A DNA stretch of 64,000 nt from NCBI GenBank assembly GCA_964505215.1, contig CAZDGU010000009.1, positions 52,459 through 116,458 on the forward strand. Reading direction: 5' to 3'. The notes under the pieces are model-generated. The model was given only the letters and a program-made list of their open reading frames with translations. It did no database searches and was not told the DNA's origin. Origin of the DNA: Gracilimonas sp964505215. Lineage in GTDB: Bacteria > Bacteroidota > Rhodothermia > Balneolales > Balneolaceae. Both the position numbers and the translations under genes were made by a program. This document shows, piece after piece, positions 8,583 to 16,921 of the stretch (within the stretch, counting starts at the first letter, position 1; each line of letters starts with the position of its first letter).

Positions 8583-11027
8583 TTAAAAGAACCGTGCAAT
8601 ATTGAGGCCTATAAAAAAGCCAGGTTCATCAATTCGATATGCTGCATCCACTCTTAGAATGCTGAAGATATTACTGAGCGATAAGCCCGCTTCCAGGTGC
8701 CAGTTTTCAGGCACATGCGGAACGGCTCCATATCTTTGATTGAACTCAAGTTCTTGAGATTCCCGCACCCACGTTTTCCCAATACCGCCAAAAGCGATTA
8801 CGCTTAATCCGGTTTTAGTTGCATTTCGCCAGCCTAATAATTCTAACGGCACGCTTTTGAAATTGTGCTCTGCATTCAACGCTATATAACGGGCTCCCTC
8901 ATACGGAATGAAGCGCTTGGTTTTAAATGCTCCAAAAGGAGTTAACACACCTAAAGCTGCATCTAATACGCCATTTTTTTGAACCGGCAAATCACCTATA
9001 TACGAACCTGCATTTAATCTCATATCCAGCGTATTCGGGAAAAACCTGCGCCGATAAAACGTTTCATATCTTCGGAAAAGATCTATTTCAAACCGTGTAT
9101 AATTCCAGCTGCTTCCCAACACTTTTGCGGATTGCTCTACGCTCAGCATCCAGTCTTTTGCTCCTATAGCCCCAAATGCTTTACGGTCGCTGCCCGAGCT
9201 GAGCGTAAGCTCAACAGCGCTCAGCGTGCCCTCATCTATATAACTGTTGGGGCGCTGAATCCTGCTTTGGCCAAGAATATCATAACTGGTTTTGTAGTTG
9301 ATGGGTGAATGCTCTTCCAGCTTGTACGTTGCTTTAAAGTCAGCCCGTAGCGCCTGAACCCAATGCGTTCCGCCAATTTGAAATCCTTCATTCCGATAAT
9401 AATCGTAGTAGTCATGATAACCCAGCAGAGGCATGAATCCGGTTATAAAGGGATCATATAATCGGGAATGATAACGGGTTTCCGTTTTTGCGGCATAATC
9501 AGCAAAAAATGACGTTCTTCTTTTTTTGTTTATCATGGGCCTCCAGCTCAAGCCGCCGCTGTAAGAAATGGATTCATACCCAAGGCTATAGCCCACCGTA
9601 GCGTTTACATACAGCGTTTTTGGAATTACAGCCGCATCAAATTTGAGCTCTCCATAAAAAGCATCTACTCTATTGTATCGCCCCGATATTGAGAAATTTC
9701 TCCTTAGTTTGGAAAGTAATGACGGACCTTGAGTAGCCGATTGCGCAGAATCTCCTTTTGTTTCTTTTCTCCTTTGCTGGGAATCTTCCCCATTATTCTG
9801 CTCTATCGTAAGGTCTAAAAACCGAACTAAAAACCCTTTGGGTTGAAAGGCTTTTTCAAGCGTTACGGTGCTGTCAATGGTTTCGTAAGCTAATTCTTCT
9901 TCTTTACTTAGGGGGATTAAATCAACTTCTTTCACAAAAAGGGAATCTCCGGAGTGAATGGTTGAAGAATCGGTAGAAACCATTCTTTTCTCTTCAAATA
10001 TAGAATCGGGAAGCGTAATATTTACCTGATAATCATTCAGTTTAGCTATCTGCTTAAATCCAATCGGGGGGAACCGAAGTCCTACAATTCCAACTTCTAT
10101 CAATCCATTTATGCGCACATCAACCGGCAGCCAGAAATCACCCCCAAAATTACTGAACTGCTGAGAGTAGGTGAGGTTGAAATCTTGCACCGGCGGTGGA
10201 AATGCGATAACGGAATTCGGCTTCAGGTTTACTTCCAGCAGCGCGTATTCTTCTCCCAGCACATAAATAGTTCCTTCAAAAAGAGGCTGCAACTTGCGAT
10301 TGGAAGTCACTGAAATTTCATACACCGGCTTGCCATCCAGCGGCTGCATATCCTCCAAAACAAAGGTGTAATAGCTAAGCGCATCGGGATGCGTAACGCC
10401 CACCACATCAAAACCGGCAATATCCAGATTATCATCATAAAAATTAGGCAGGTAGCTAACGCCCGCAAAGTTATCCGAGCCGCTTATATTTGCCGTCTGC
10501 CGCTTCGAACGCAGCACCTCTCGTGAACCTTTTTCTTTATCCCAATACGCCGTTGAAATGCTTTCGGTGATAGATACAATGGAGGTATCATTTTTGAGCT
10601 GCTGGCGGGTATATGCTTCTGCCTGATAGGTTTCTAAGTTTGCACGCCATATTTTTTTCCGGCGAATAACCTCACGCATAATAGCAATAGCCGGATCTTC
10701 TCCCGTAACCACAATTTCGCCCATATCAGCTACCGAAGGTTTCAGCACAAAGTTTGCCGGATTGGACTTATTACTCACTACTTTTTCCTGGCTTTCAAAA
10801 CCAATGAACCGTGCTACCAATGTTACCGGAAGTTCAGAAACGCCCAGGCTAAATTCGCCGTCTGCATTGGTGATGGTGCCTTTATACGTGTCTTTTATGA
10901 TGACATGCGCGGCCGGCAGCGGTTCTCCGGTTTCCGAATCAATCACCTTCCCCGTTATTTGGTACTGACCGTAAACTTGCGCCACACTGCAAAAAGCGAA
11001 CAACAGGGCTAAAAAATACTTAGGCAT
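8583..11027 (-). CDS. DUF5686 / carboxypeptidase-regulatory-like outer-membrane protein
   Basis: 814 aa. Signal peptide (about 1-20), then a CarboxypepD_reg-like beta-sandwich (about 23-100: YQITGKVIDSETGEPLPAAHV, as in TonB-dependent receptors), a linker with EIVVTGEDPAIAIMREVIRRK that is typical of DUF5686 proteins, and a long C-terminal region of barrel-like strands ending in IARFF. DUF5686 proteins are Bacteroidota-specific outer-membrane proteins of unknown function. There is no plug domain, so it is not a TonB-dependent receptor. It stands alone between two terminator/tRNA boundaries. Confidence 0.85.
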   Translation of the reverse strand: MPKYFLALLFAFCSVAQVYGQYQITGKVIDSETGEPLPAAHVIIKDTYKGTITNADGEFSLGVSELPVTLVARFIGFESQEKVVSNKSNPANFVLKPSVADMGEIVVTGEDPAIAIMREVIRRKKIWRANLETYQAEAYTRQQLKNDTSIVSITESISTAYWDKEKGSREVLRSKRQTANISGSDNFAGVSYLPNFYDDNLDIAGFDVVGVTHPDALSYYTFVLEDMQPLDGKPVYEISVTSNRKLQPLFEGTIYVLGEEYALLEVNLKPNSVIAFPPPVQDFNLTYSQQFSNFGGDFWLPVDVRINGLIEVGIVGLRFPPIGFKQIAKLNDYQVNITLPDSIFEEKRMVSTDSSTIHSGDSLFVKEVDLIPLSKEEELAYETIDSTVTLEKAFQPKGFLVRFLDLTIEQNNGEDSQQRRKETKGDSAQSATQGPSLLSKLRRNFSISGRYNRVDAFYGELKFDAAVIPKTLYVNATVGYSLGYESISYSGGLSWRPMINKKRRTSFFADYAAKTETRYHSRLYDPFITGFMPLLGYHDYYDYYRNEGFQIGGTHWVQALRADFKATYKLEEHSPINYKTSYDILGQSRIQRPNSYIDEGTLSAVELTLSSGSDRKAFGAIGAKDWMLSVEQSAKVLGSSWNYTRFEIDLFRRYETFYRRRFFPNTLDMRLNAGSYIGDLPVQKNGVLDAALGVLTPFGAFKTKRFIPYEGARYIALNAEHNFKSVPLELLGWRNATKTGLSVIAFGGIGKTWVRESQELEFNQRYGAVPHVPENWHLEAGLSLSNIFSILRVDAAYRIDEPGFFIGLNIARFF

Positions 11028-11153
11028 CTCTTAATTTTTTGAATTTTTATTCAGCACACTTCTACTAATCCGGTTATGATTTGTTACATTTACCTGCGTA
11101 TCTTTTTATCAATAGGTACAGCAAAAGGTACATAAAACAACCTAATGTTTTCC

Positions 11154-11226
11154 GGCCCTGTAGTTCAATCGGATAGAATAGAGACCTCCTAAGTCTTAGA
11201 TCTGGGTTCGATTCCCGGCGGGGTCA
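11154..11226 (+). tRNA. tRNA-Arg (CCU)
   Basis: Acceptor GGCCCTG (11154-11160) pairs with CGGGGTC (11219-11225) with G-T pairs. Anticodon stem GAGAC/GTCTT with loop CTCCTAA gives CCT at 11188-11190. T loop TTCGATT. Discriminator A11226. Confidence 0.93.
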
Positions 11227-11315
11227 CTTTTTATAAGCAGTTTTCTCCCTCGCTTATCAAATATAGCCTATCTATAAGCACTTAATGAGAACCAACAATT
11301 TTTACGCTTTTGAGC

Positions 11316-11993
11316 TCAAACTTCACTCATGCGTAATTCTCCCATCAGTTCTTCTAAATCTGCAATGCTAAGCGACTCAAAATTGTCAATCACCAAATCA
11401 CAATCCCGGAGTTCTTCGGGCGTATGCGTTGTAGTTACTCCAATTACTTTGGCGCCGGCGGCTAAACCTGATTTCACTCCCGAAATGGAATCTTCAATCA
11501 CCACGCACTGCTCAGGATTCACCCCAAGCGCGGCTGCTGCTTTTAGATAGGGCTCCGGATTCGGTTTACTTTTGGTCACGTGAGATGCGTTTAATACCGT
11601 ATCAAAAGCGTCTTCAACCTTCAGGCTTTGCAAAATATGACGCGCATTTTCTGCCGGAGCGGATGTGCCCACAGCTTTTTTAATGCCTCGCTCGGTCAGT
11701 TTTTCTAAGAATGAAAAAAATCCCGGTACTACATGTTCTGTTGGGTTGAACCGATCCCGGAATTCCTGCTCTTTTTCGTTGGTGTATTGCTCAATCACCT
11801 CGTCAGAAACGGGGCCGAATACGTTGGGAATCCAGTCTTTATTGGTGCGGCCATATACTTTTTCCCGCAGCTGATCTTCCGACAGCTCAATATCATGTTC
11901 GCTCAGAAATTCATATAAAATAGTTTTATGCATGGGGTTACTGTGCACAATAACGCCATCCATATCAAAAATAACAGCTTCCAGTTTCTTCAT
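11316..11993 (-). CDS. HAD-superfamily phosphatase (beta-phosphoglucomutase-like subgroup)
   Basis: 225 aa, the usual size for subfamily IA HAD hydrolases. Motif I FDMDGVI at the N-terminus supplies the nucleophile and acid/base Asp pair. A helical cap domain (about 20-85), motif II GTSAPAEN, motif III Lys in KSKPNPEPY and motif IV VIEDSISGV complete the active site. Likely substrates are sugar phosphates or other small phosphoesters; the sequence does not decide which. Transcribed alone towards tRNA-Arg. Confidence 0.88.
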   Translation of the reverse strand: MKKLEAVIFDMDGVIVHSNPMHKTILYEFLSEHDIELSEDQLREKVYGRTNKDWIPNVFGPVSDEVIEQYTNEKEQEFRDRFNPTEHVVPGFFSFLEKLTERGIKKAVGTSAPAENARHILQSLKVEDAFDTVLNASHVTKSKPNPEPYLKAAAALGVNPEQCVVIEDSISGVKSGLAAGAKVIGVTTTHTPEELRDCDLVIDNFESLSIADLEELMGELRMSEV

Positions 11994-12027
11994 GTTCTTA
12001 ATACGTTGAGTAAATAATTAATAATTG

Positions 12028-12083
12028 AAAAAAGCTTTCCAAAACAATGGTTTTATACAACCTATCGCTTTGGAAAGCTTTTT
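12028..12083 (-). terminator. Long-loop terminator after the GlsB-like gene
   Basis: AAAAAGCTTTCCAAA and TTTGGAAAGCTTTTT are perfect inverted repeats of 15 bases separated by about 26 bases. They lie just downstream of the leftward gene ending at 12109. Confidence 0.7.
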
Positions 12084-12108
12084 AGTAAATGATGGTTCTC
12101 GGAGAAAT

Positions 12109-12390
12109 TTATACTCTGCTTTTTCCTCGCATAATAGCACCTAAAATTGCGGTGAATAATGCTGCACCAATAATAGACCAGACTATCGGAAAGGGATTAC
12201 CGCTTATTTCTATCGTCCACAGCGCCGGAAGGCTTAGCTCGGAGGCAATCCAGTTTCCAATAATAGCGCCAATGAATCCAACTCCGGCAGAAATCAAACA
12301 TCCGCCAAAACTATACCCGCTGATACTTTGACCAATTCCTCCACAAATAGCGGCAATCAGCAGTAACAATAAAAATCCAAAAAATGACAT
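12109..12390 (-). CDS. GlsB/YeaQ/YmgE-family membrane protein
   Basis: 93 aa with three hydrophobic segments rich in Gly and Ala (SGYSFGGCLISAGVGFIGAIIGNWIA is the central one), matching the transglycosylase-associated/GlsB family of small inner-membrane stress proteins. Family members are typically 80-95 aa with Gly-zipper helices; the biochemical function is unknown. It follows the ABC ATPase gene by 10 bp and may be co-transcribed with it. Confidence 0.85.
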   Translation of the reverse strand: MSFFGFLLLLLIAAICGGIGQSISGYSFGGCLISAGVGFIGAIIGNWIASELSLPALWTIEISGNPFPIVWSIIGAALFTAILGAIMRGKSRV

Positions 12391-12400
12391 ATTCAGCTCT

Positions 12401-13456
12401 TTAATTAAGGTTGTGCTTTTGTTCTAATACTACAGCCGGCTCAAGAGGTTTCACAATAACCTGTTCGTCCACCTCAAAAAGGAGCCTGTTATCGGTATGC
12501 ACAATATATTTATCTCCTTTAAACATTACATAATAGGTAATGTCGTGCCCTCGGAATTCCCGCCCGATGATTGTTCCCGGCTCCTGATGGTTTCCATTTG
12601 TGCGCTCTAAGGTCAGATGTTCGGGGCGGATTGAGCATAAAATAAAGCCTTCCGTCTGTTTGTTGATTTTGACCGGACCCAATCGGGTTTCCACATTGTC
12701 GGAGCCATCAGCGTGAGCGCGGAATAAATTGGTGCGCCCTAAAAACTGTGCAACAAATTGTGTTTTGGGGTGATAATATACTTCCTCGGGCGTGCCGATT
12801 TGCTCAATTTGACCATTATTCATCACCGCAATTCTGTCCGCAAACGAAAGGGCCTCTTCCTGATCGTGTGTAACTAATATGGCGCTCATTCCTGATTTTT
12901 TGAGAACGGCCCGCACTTCTTTTCGGGTTGAATCTCTCAGCATGGCATCCAGTCCGGAAAACGGCTCATCCATTAACACCAGCTGCGGCTTGGGAGCTAT
13001 AGCCCGCGCCAGTGCCACGCGCTGCTGCTGCCCGCCTGAGAGTTCATCCGGCATTCGGTTTTTATATTTTTCCATGCCCGTTCGGCACAAAACTTCTTCT
13101 GCCACCACGGGGCGTCTTTTCTTTTCAACTTCACGCAGACCAAATGCAACATTTTGGAGGGCCGTCATGTGTGGGAAAAGCGCATAATCCTGAAATACAA
13201 AACCTACACCTCTTTTTTGGGGTGAAAGCCGAACCTCAGTGCTTTCTACGAGCTTTCCGTCAATATGAATTTCTCCTGCTTCGCACTGCTCAAAGCCGGC
13301 AATTAGCCGCAAGGTAGTTGTTTTACCACACCCACTTGGGCCTAAAAGTGCAAAAATTTCATTTTTACCGACTTCAAAATCAACATCGCAAACTACAGGT
13401 CCGCTTTTATCAAATGATTTTGTTAAACCGGATATTTGTAAAAGGTTGTTTTTCAT
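12401..13456 (-). CDS. ABC transporter ATP-binding protein, FbpC/PotA type
   Basis: About 351 aa from the ATG at 13456 (an ATG nine codons upstream also exists). Walker A GPSGCGKTT, Q-loop FQDYALFP, signature LSGGQQQR, Walker B LVLMDEP and switch-loop His in VTHDQEE are all intact. A C-terminal TOBE-like domain (about 240-345) is typical of the iron(III), sulfate, spermidine and maltose importers. No permease or binding-protein gene is adjacent, so the substrate cannot be assigned. The closest pattern is FbpC-like iron(III) uptake. Confidence 0.88.
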   Translation of the reverse strand: MKNNLLQISGLTKSFDKSGPVVCDVDFEVGKNEIFALLGPSGCGKTTTLRLIAGFEQCEAGEIHIDGKLVESTEVRLSPQKRGVGFVFQDYALFPHMTALQNVAFGLREVEKKRRPVVAEEVLCRTGMEKYKNRMPDELSGGQQQRVALARAIAPKPQLVLMDEPFSGLDAMLRDSTRKEVRAVLKKSGMSAILVTHDQEEALSFADRIAVMNNGQIEQIGTPEEVYYHPKTQFVAQFLGRTNLFRAHADGSDNVETRLGPVKINKQTEGFILCSIRPEHLTLERTNGNHQEPGTIIGREFRGHDITYYVMFKGDKYIVHTDNRLLFEVDEQVIVKPLEPAVVLEQKHNLN

Positions 13457-13629
13457 GAAATATCTGAACCAACGTTTAGTCATTTAGATTCAGTCTATAT
13501 AAGATACGGACTAATCTGCTACTTAGAAAAGTTTTTACTGTGTGAAAATTTGTGAAACAGAAATGGATAATGTATGTTTAATTCCTTTCGGGAATACACT
13601 TACACTCAATAAAAATGAATCACAGTTTT

Positions 13630-14130
13630 ATGAAAAAAATAAGCCTTTACACCCTTTTATTTGCAATAACAATGGTAGCCTTTCAGGCTTGTGGACCCAG
13701 CGAAGAAGAACGAAGAGCCGCAGAACAAGCGCGGTTAGACTCGCTCAGGCAGGTCGAAGAGCAGCGCATAGCGGTTATGATGCAAGCCCGTGAAGACAGC
13801 CTTGCAAAAGTACAAGCTCAAGAAGAAATGGAACAGCAAAAAGAGCAAGAGCAGCGTCCCAGTTTTGCAGAAGACGGTTCGTACATTGTACAACTGGGAG
13901 CCTACCGCTCAGAAAGTGAAGCGAACAAATATAAGAATAAGCTTGCTCAGCGAGAGTACCCTCAGGTATATACCATTAAAGTAGGTGATGAAGAAACCGG
14001 CGATATTTGGTTTCGGGTTCGGGTAGGCTTTTTTGGATCTAAAGAAGATGCTGAAGAGTTTGGCGCTCAATTGGGGCAGGAATTGAATACCGGCTACTGG
14101 GTTTCGAAGGTAAGCCGCACAGGAAATTAG
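13630..14130 (+). CDS. SPOR-domain lipoprotein
   Basis: About 166 aa from the ATG at 13630, which places a lipobox (MVAFQAC) directly after a hydrophobic core; an ATG five codons upstream is weaker. A charged helix rich in Glu, Arg and Gln (about residues 22-78) looks like a coiled coil. The C-terminal SPOR domain (about 85-160: YIVQLGAYRSESEANKYKNKL, then WFRVRVGFF) binds denuded septal peptidoglycan glycans. It is expected to be periplasmic and involved in division or wall remodelling. Confidence 0.88.
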   Translation: MKKISLYTLLFAITMVAFQACGPSEEERRAAEQARLDSLRQVEEQRIAVMMQAREDSLAKVQAQEEMEQQKEQEQRPSFAEDGSYIVQLGAYRSESEANKYKNKLAQREYPQVYTIKVGDEETGDIWFRVRVGFFGSKEDAEEFGAQLGQELNTGYWVSKVSRTGN

Positions 14131-14224
14131 AGGTTTTAGCAGCTAAATAATTTATAGTTGTATCTCTCCCAAGCATTTGCTTAATTACAGGTGCGCTCAA
14201 GTAGCGTCTCTCTTGATGAATAGT

Positions 14225-14265
14225 CAGGGCATTGCACATGAACACTGCGATGCCCTATTTTTTTT
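14225..14265 (+). terminator. Terminator near the end of the SPOR gene region
   Basis: Inverted repeats around GGGCATTGCA/TGCGATGCCC followed by T8. It sits about 95 bp after the SPOR gene stop. Confidence 0.7.
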
Positions 14266-14393
14266 GCATCTTTTTCTTTTCCTTTACGTATTCCGCTCTC
14301 CTAATAGAAGACTTGCCTTCAAAAAACTTTCCAAATTCTGAGGTTTACGTTATTATACATTTCAACATTATTCAGAACTTTAATTAAGGCGAA

Positions 14394-14741
14394 ATGAAAA
14401 ATTTCAGTATCGCTACCCGACGGCTTCAACACGTAAGTATTCTCGACATCAGCGGAGAGTTAGATGCCCACACGGCTTCCCAATTAGAACAGGTGTTAAA
14501 ATCACTGATTGATGAAGAGAGTTATGCCATTATTGTTAACTGCTCCGGACTTGATTATATAGCAAGCGCCGGACTGGGCGTATTTATGGCTTACATAGAA
14601 GATGTGCGCAATTTAGGGGGCGACATCAAGCTCACAAATATGAATGAGCGGGTATATAACGTTTTTGATCTGTTAGGCTTTCCTACACTTTACGATATTT
14701 TGGAAGATGAAAAAGAAGCCTTACAACTGTTCAACAACTAA
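14394..14741 (+). CDS. STAS-domain anti-sigma factor antagonist (SpoIIAA/RsbV-like)
   Basis: 115 aa, a single STAS domain. The phosphorylation-site region LDYIASAGLG places Ser58 where SpoIIAA/RsbV proteins are phosphorylated by their cognate HATPase kinase. It opens a three-gene unit with the kinase (17 bp downstream) and the phosphatase, so it is probably the switch protein: dephosphorylated it binds the kinase and frees that kinase's other partner. No sigma factor is encoded nearby, so the output is unknown. Confidence 0.9.
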   Translation: MKNFSIATRRLQHVSILDISGELDAHTASQLEQVLKSLIDEESYAIIVNCSGLDYIASAGLGVFMAYIEDVRNLGGDIKLTNMNERVYNVFDLLGFPTLYDILEDEKEALQLFNN

Positions 14742-14758
14742 AAGAGAAAGCGATACGC

Positions 14759-15181
14759 GTGGCTGCACATAATCACATAAAGAAACTTACGGTTAAAGCT
14801 TCTACCAAACACCTGGCAGAAGTTCGTAACTTTGTAGCAGCCCAGGCAGAAATTATCGGCCTCAGTAATAAAGACATTTCTGAAATCAGATTAGCTGTAG
14901 ATGAGGCTTTCACCAATATTATAAAACACGCTTATAAAAATGCTCCCTCTCAAACTGTGAGTATAGAAATGGGGTACGATGACCGCCAAATATGGATTTC
15001 CTTAACGGATGAAGGCCGAGGTTTTGATCCAAACACCTACCGTGAGCCCGATTTAGCACAACGCATAAAGGAAAAAAAGCGAGGAGGAATGGGCGTTTAT
15101 CTGATCAAAAAACTTATGGATCAGGTGCAGTATAATCGCAAAGGACGTACTAACGAAATAAAAATGGTCAAAAACATTTGA
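14759..15181 (+). CDS. RsbW/SpoIIAB-like serine kinase (HATPase_c)
   Basis: 140 aa with a GTG start. The GHKL ATPase fold is visible: N-box EIRLAVDEAFTNIIKHAYK (E49, N53), G1 box LTDEGRGFDP and the G2 region KRGGMGVYLIKKLMD. There is no histidine-kinase dimerisation domain, so it should phosphorylate the STAS partner on serine, as RsbW does. It may sequester a sigma factor or another effector that is encoded elsewhere. Gaps to its neighbours are 17 bp and 6 bp. Confidence 0.9.
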   Translation: MAAHNHIKKLTVKASTKHLAEVRNFVAAQAEIIGLSNKDISEIRLAVDEAFTNIIKHAYKNAPSQTVSIEMGYDDRQIWISLTDEGRGFDPNTYREPDLAQRIKEKKRGGMGVYLIKKLMDQVQYNRKGRTNEIKMVKNI

Positions 15182-15187
15182 CGTACC

Positions 15188-16921
15188 GTGGCCAAAAAAA
15201 GCTCTACATCTTCCGCTGATACTTCGCACAGGCAAAGTCGTTTTGATCTGCGCACCCTACTTGAAACAAGCCGCATGCTGGTAGAATCTCACGAGCCGGA
15301 TTTTGTACTCAATAACCTGCTGCTGATTACCATGGGCAAGCTCATGGTGCCAAAGGGGCTTATTCTCATCAACCAAAAAACAGGAAAGCAGTATTTAGTC
15401 AGCAAAGTAAAAGGAAGCAATTCACTCAAAGAAGAAGAGGAGATTACACTTAGGCTGCCTCAGGAAGCGCTGGACCAAACTGCCTTTGCTTTAGACAATC
15501 ATCCTGATATTGCCGAAACGCTCGGGCTCCCTAAAAAAAGCACCCTCTTTAATTTGCGTACCACCAATCATCATCTGGGCTTTTTGTGCATCGGCCCAAA
15601 GGGAAATGAACAGGAGCTCACAGCCGGAGAACTTGAATTCATAGAAAGCCTGACTATTATTTCATCGGTTGCTATTGCTAACTCGAGGATGTTTCAGGAA
15701 CTGCGGCTCATAAACAGAAAGTTAGATCGTAAAGTCCACGATTTGAATACGTTATTGGAGCTCAGCAAAGACTTTAACATGATGGTAAACCGGGATGAAA
15801 TTGCCCGCACCTTTAAGTTTGCCATGTTAGGTCAAATGCTTATCCGCACCTTCTTTTTTGTGCTCGATGTGGATGGAGATACTTCTATTGTTTCCAGCAG
15901 TGGTCTAAAAACCAAACCTACTGCTCATGAGCTGGAACTACTTTACGAGCTGGATGATGTTTTTTACTGTGATGAGGAGCACGACTGCCCGTTTTTGGAA
16001 AAGAATGATATTAAGCTGGTTATTTCGCTTCACTTTCAAAACGAGAAAATTGGCATTGTTGGCGTAGGCGAGCCTGCCGGTAAAGAGCCTTATACCGAAG
16101 AGCAGGTAAACTTTTTACAGTCGTTGGGTAATCTGGCTTTACTTACCATTCAAAAAACGCTGCTTTTAGAAGAACGTATTGAAAACCGCCGTATGGAAGA
16201 GGAACTCAGCCTTGCCAAGACCATACAACAAGGCTTGCTCCCTTCGCCCATCCCTACTATAGAAGGCTTTGACTTAGTGGCCACTAATATTTCATCTCGT
16301 CAGGTGGGCGGCGATTATTTTGATGTTCTTCAAACCCCCGATGGCGGCCATATTCTTTCCATCGCAGATGTAACCGGAAAAGGAGTTCCGGCCTCTTTGT
16401 TAATGGCCAACCTTCAATCTATGTTGCACGCTTTAGCCCCCATCGATATTTCGCTGGCAGAGGCTACGGCAAGTATTAATGATATTATTTATGACAACAC
16501 GCCGGCCGATAAGTTTATCACCTTTTTTTGGGGAAAAATCTCCGCAGATAAACAACACTTCCATTATGTAAATGCCGGACACAACAATCCCCTGCTATTT
16601 CGGGAAGGGGAGACCGAGCCCCGGGAGCTGGAAGAAGGCGGCGTAATATTAGGAGCCATGCCCAGCATGACAGCATACGAGACGGCTTCCATAGAACTGA
16701 AACCGGGTGATGTGTTGGTTTTTTATACCGATGGCGTTACCGAGGCTATGAATCCCCAGGAAACGGAAGAGTATGGAGAGCAGCGTTTTATAGCCTGCCT
16801 GCAAAAGCATCTTATGAAATCATCTCAACACATAATGGAAGCTATTATTGATGATGTGAATGCATTTTCTGAAGGCATTCAGTATGATGATATTACCCTG
16901 CTGATTCTAAAAGTCAGTTAA
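15188..16921 (+). CDS. GAF-SpoIIE (PP2C-type) phosphatase, RsbU-like
   Basis: 577 aa with a GTG start. Two GAF-like sensor regions (about 30-165 and 190-335) precede a PP2C/SpoIIE catalytic domain (about 350-575). The metal-binding segments are VGGDYFDVL, SIADVTGKGVPASL and VFYTDGVTEAMN. The cytoplasmic input domains suggest a small-ligand or redox cue rather than a transmembrane signal. It should dephosphorylate the STAS protein encoded two genes upstream, activating the partner switch. Its 3' end overlaps the convergent MltF-like gene by 8 bp. Confidence 0.92.
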   Translation: MAKKSSTSSADTSHRQSRFDLRTLLETSRMLVESHEPDFVLNNLLLITMGKLMVPKGLILINQKTGKQYLVSKVKGSNSLKEEEEITLRLPQEALDQTAFALDNHPDIAETLGLPKKSTLFNLRTTNHHLGFLCIGPKGNEQELTAGELEFIESLTIISSVAIANSRMFQELRLINRKLDRKVHDLNTLLELSKDFNMMVNRDEIARTFKFAMLGQMLIRTFFFVLDVDGDTSIVSSSGLKTKPTAHELELLYELDDVFYCDEEHDCPFLEKNDIKLVISLHFQNEKIGIVGVGEPAGKEPYTEEQVNFLQSLGNLALLTIQKTLLLEERIENRRMEEELSLAKTIQQGLLPSPIPTIEGFDLVATNISSRQVGGDYFDVLQTPDGGHILSIADVTGKGVPASLLMANLQSMLHALAPIDISLAEATASINDIIYDNTPADKFITFFWGKISADKQHFHYVNAGHNNPLLFREGETEPRELEEGGVILGAMPSMTAYETASIELKPGDVLVFYTDGVTEAMNPQETEEYGEQRFIACLQKHLMKSSQHIMEAIIDDVNAFSEGIQYDDITLLILKVS

